This document shows positions 32,314 through 34,200 of a stretch of DNA of 34,200 nucleotides, one piece after another. The stretch comes from an uncultured Clostridia bacterium (lineage in GTDB: Bacteria; Bacillota; Clostridia; Christensenellales; UBA1242): contig CALWKG010000009.1 of the NCBI GenBank assembly GCA_944381205.1, positions 1 to 34,200 of the forward strand, given 5' to 3'. The translations under genes were made by a program, and so were the position numbers. The stretch's first letter is position 1, and each line of letters starts with the position of its first letter. The notes under the pieces are model-generated. The model saw only the letters and a list, made by a program, of their open reading frames with translations, was not told the DNA's origin and searched no databases.

Positions 32314-33639
32314 TTAAATTTCCTCTAAAATAATATTTCTAAATTTTTTGCCAAGTTTTACAATGGTAATTTTTTTGTAGTGGCTTGGCAAATAGTTTGG
32401 TATTTTATCCGCCCATTCTATAAATTTTATTGAATCCTTATCGTTTATTATTTCTTCTACCCCTAAGTTTTCTGCTTCGGACTCGTCGTTTAGCCTATAC
32501 ATATCAAAGTGATAAAAATGACCAAGATTTGAACTATATTCGTTTAAAATTGTAAAAGTTGGACTGGTGATTTTGTTTTTTACCCCAAACAAAGTTAAAA
32601 TTTCTCTAACAATAACAGTTTTACCCGCGCCCAAATCTCCGCTTAAAACAACCACATCTCCCGGTAAAATTTGAGATTTCAAGATACCCGCTATCTTGCT
32701 AGTTGCCTTTTCACTAACAGATATAGAAGACGATTTTACCCTGTCTTTATTGACAGTGTTTGAAAATACATAAAAATATTTTTGGCAATACTTAAACAGT
32801 GCTGGCAATAGTAAAAAAATAATTACATTTGCAAAAAAATACTTTAAAAAGCAAACAATCATGGCATTATTAAAAAGCAAATCAAACAAAATATAGTACC
32901 CTATCAAAACAAACACACTAACACAAAACTTAAAAATTACAAAAAATAGGTTGTTTTTTATCTCAAATTTTATAAACTTATGCTCTAAAAAAAAGCACAA
33001 CAAAAATGACGATATAAAACCACTAAACTCAAATATCTTTTGATGTCCCAAAAAACTACCCCATTCATTTATATACACAAAAATCATTGCTATTGGGATA
33101 ATTATCAAAAACAAATACCATTTATAATGAGTTTCTTTTATTCTTAATAGCTTAAATGCTACCAAAAAAAACAAAAAACCTATGATAAACCCCAATAAAA
33201 CGTCAAATAAATAGTTTTTTGCAAGATAAACTTTTGATATTCCCGCAAGGACTGTAATAAAACCCAAAAATATAATAGAAACTACACCCCATTTAGATTT
33301 TTTGACCCTAGTAGACAAATAACTGCTTGTGCCAAACACATTTATTGAATCCACACTTGGCAAAGAGCCATAAGAATAAAAATTACGACTGGCGAGAATT
33401 GTAGTATCAACATCAAAAGGCCTAGGGCGCATAAAGACATTTTTTAAAACCAATCCTCCTACAACAAAAGAACCACTATACATCACTCCTAATCTAAAAG
33501 CATCTTTTTTATCTATAAACAAAAAAACAACAGCCAAAATAATACTCATAAAAGTAAGACTGCTTAAAAAGTCAAAAACCACCGCAAAAGTACTTAACAG
33601 TGGGGTCGATATTTGCTGAAAAAACTTTACCAACTCCAT
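32314..33639 (-). CDS. tsaE: Fusion: degenerate PAP2 membrane domain + TsaE ATPase
   Basis: One 441-residue frame. Residues 1 to about 295 form a polytopic PAP2 phosphatase-like membrane domain; 305-441 are TsaE, the ATPase that drives the t6A-making TsaB-TsaD complex. TsaE is intact: Walker A GDLGAGKT (334-341), SPTFTILNEY, HFDMYRL and FIEWAD. In the PAP2 part, motif C1 is kept (K66, R73-P74), but C2 PSGH reads PSVD (94-97), and in C3 Arg is Lys136 and His is Asn142, with only Asp146 left. It is thus probably not a phosphatase. No in-frame ATG, GTG or TTG lies near the junction, so a separate TsaE is unlikely. It would tether TsaE to the membrane. Confidence 0.88.
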   Translation of the reverse strand: MELVKFFQQISTPLLSTFAVVFDFLSSLTFMSIILAVVFLFIDKKDAFRLGVMYSGSFVVGGLVLKNVFMRPRPFDVDTTILASRNFYSYGSLPSVDSINVFGTSSYLSTRVKKSKWGVVSIIFLGFITVLAGISKVYLAKNYLFDVLLGFIIGFLFFLVAFKLLRIKETHYKWYLFLIIIPIAMIFVYINEWGSFLGHQKIFEFSGFISSFLLCFFLEHKFIKFEIKNNLFFVIFKFCVSVFVLIGYYILFDLLFNNAMIVCFLKYFFANVIIFLLLPALFKYCQKYFYVFSNTVNKDRVKSSSISVSEKATSKIAGILKSQILPGDVVVLSGDLGAGKTVIVREILTLFGVKNKITSPTFTILNEYSSNLGHFYHFDMYRLNDESEAENLGVEEIINDKDSIKFIEWADKIPNYLPSHYKKITIVKLGKKFRNIILEEI

Positions 33640-34119
33640 TTACTTTTCGCCCTTTAATTTTTTATTTTTTTGTTGATTTACAACTTTTTTTTCTTTACTT
33701 TTGACCTTTTTTTGCTCTTTTTGTTCTAATTTAATTTTTAGGTCTTCCTGCTTTTTTAAATGTTGCAACAAATGCTTATAACTATATATATTTGCCCCGT
33801 CTAATAACATCTTTTGCAAAGAGTATCTTTCGCGAACGTCTTTGGTAAATATATGCAAAAAAACATCATCAAAGTCGAAAACAACCCACTCGCTTTGCTC
33901 GTAGCCTTCCCTAAAATAATCTTTAAGTTCGTCATCTTCTTTTGATTTTTCTTCCACAAAATCGGCTATTCCGCGCACATGTGCAGTGCTAGTTGCGGTA
34001 CAAATTATATGAAAATCAACCACATTTTTAAGTCTTGTAGTGTTACAAACTACAATATCTTCTGCCTTAATATCATTTATTATTTTACACAACTTTACAA
34101 CTTTATCATTAACCTTCAT
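33640..34119 (-). CDS. rsfS: Ribosomal silencing factor RsfS
   Basis: A 159-residue protein. RsfS binds L14 of the large subunit and blocks subunit joining when nutrients are short. The core DFHIICTATSTAHVRGIADFVEEK, then REGYEQSEWVVFDFDDVFLHIF, is diagnostic. The usual length is about 110-120; here a C-terminal tail of some 35 residues, mostly Lys, Gln and Glu, is added and may bind rRNA. TTAGGGGT precedes the ATG. It heads rsfS-tsaE-tsaB-rimI-hydrolase-murF, all closely packed. Confidence 0.93.
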   Translation of the reverse strand: MKVNDKVVKLCKIINDIKAEDIVVCNTTRLKNVVDFHIICTATSTAHVRGIADFVEEKSKEDDELKDYFREGYEQSEWVVFDFDDVFLHIFTKDVRERYSLQKMLLDGANIYSYKHLLQHLKKQEDLKIKLEQKEQKKVKSKEKKVVNQQKNKKLKGEK

Positions 34120-34147
34120 AAAAACCCCTAACTTCTAATAATTTTAT

Positions 34148-34178
34148 GTTATAAAAAAAAAAAAAAAAAAACAACCAA
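34148..34178 (-). promoter_or_regulatory. Candidate promoter of the rsfS operon with a T19 spacer
   Basis: TATAAC (34148-34153) and TTGGTT (34173-34178) are separated by 19 bp made almost wholly of a T run (A19 on the plus strand, 34153-34171). An alternative -10, TAAAAT, lies a few bases downstream. Changes in run length would alter promoter spacing. Confidence 0.4.
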
Positions 34179-34200
34179 AAACAAGTTTTAAAATTTAATT

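Noticed and set aside
32700..32780. Separate tsaE start inside the fusion
   Set aside because: No in-frame ATG, GTG or TTG lies in the linker, and no ribosome binding site is at a suitable distance.

Overview
The window looks like a chromosomal segment from a very AT-rich, Gram-positive-type bacterium of the Bacillota, most likely an uncultured Clostridia lineage. The evidence is a spoIIAA-spoIIAB-sigF sporulation operon, a rimP-nusA-rnpM-infB-rbfA-nrnA-truB operon, a flotillin of the FloA type, a membrane-anchored MurF, AGGAGG-like ribosome binding sites, and frequent TTG/GTG starts. No phage, insertion sequence or CRISPR array is visible. Almost everything is on the minus strand; the exceptions are the spoIIA operon, one tRNA-Ala and one small membrane protein gene. 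Species cannot be named from the sequence.

Layout, left to right. 1-846: 3'-truncated gene for a PepD (M20) dipeptidase-like protein that has lost its metal ligands. 880-1716: yceD-rpmF with a consensus promoter and two tandem terminators. 1885-2650: a six-tRNA operon (Pro, Met/Ile2, Asp, Phe, Thr, Tyr) with its own promoter and terminator and unusual complementary spacers. 2847-3617: unknown gene with an ADP-ribosyltransferase-like look. 3764-5290 (+): spoIIAA, spoIIAB, sigF. 5453-6216: transglutaminase-fold protein without the catalytic Cys/His. 6552-6694 (+): lone tRNA-Ala. 7101-15387: nine-gene operon rimP-nusA-rnpM-infB-rbfA-nrnA-truB-nfo-like-yebC. 15525-20955: frr-uppS-cdsA, rseP and a polymerase-less PolC. 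21333-23829: small membrane proteins and floA. 23976-27340: ogg, a shikimate-kinase-like protein lacking a P-loop, and transketolase. 27397-28521: ddl. 28575-28830: AT-rich array of about 32-nt repeats. 28857-34119: rsfS, a PAP2-TsaE fusion, tsaB, rimI, an alpha/beta hydrolase and murF.

Functionally the window is mostly translation and RNA metabolism (L32, NusA, IF2, RbfA, RimP, TruB, NrnA, RRF, RsfS, TsaB/TsaE/RimI), envelope synthesis (UppS, CdsA, Ddl, MurF, RseP, FloA) and DNA repair (OGG, endonuclease IV family).

The most interesting points are these. (1) Where a full PolC replicase normally sits there is a 528-residue protein with only the PolC N-terminal/OB region and an intact DEDDh exonuclease, with no PHP or polymerase domain. 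(2) Several genes appear to be expressed as leaderless mRNAs: a sigma-A promoter ends 6 nt (9 nt for yceD) before the ATG and there is no ribosome binding site; the polC-like gene has such a promoter inside the end of rseP. (3) TsaE is fused to a membrane PAP2 domain whose catalytic motifs are degraded. (4) Several proteins keep an enzyme fold but have lost the active site. (5) Complementary 9-11-mers bracket two tRNAs, and a 12-bp stem with a GNRA hairpin fills another tRNA spacer. (6) There is a ~32-nt A/T-tract repeat array, and long homopolymers lie in a promoter spacer and in a reading frame.
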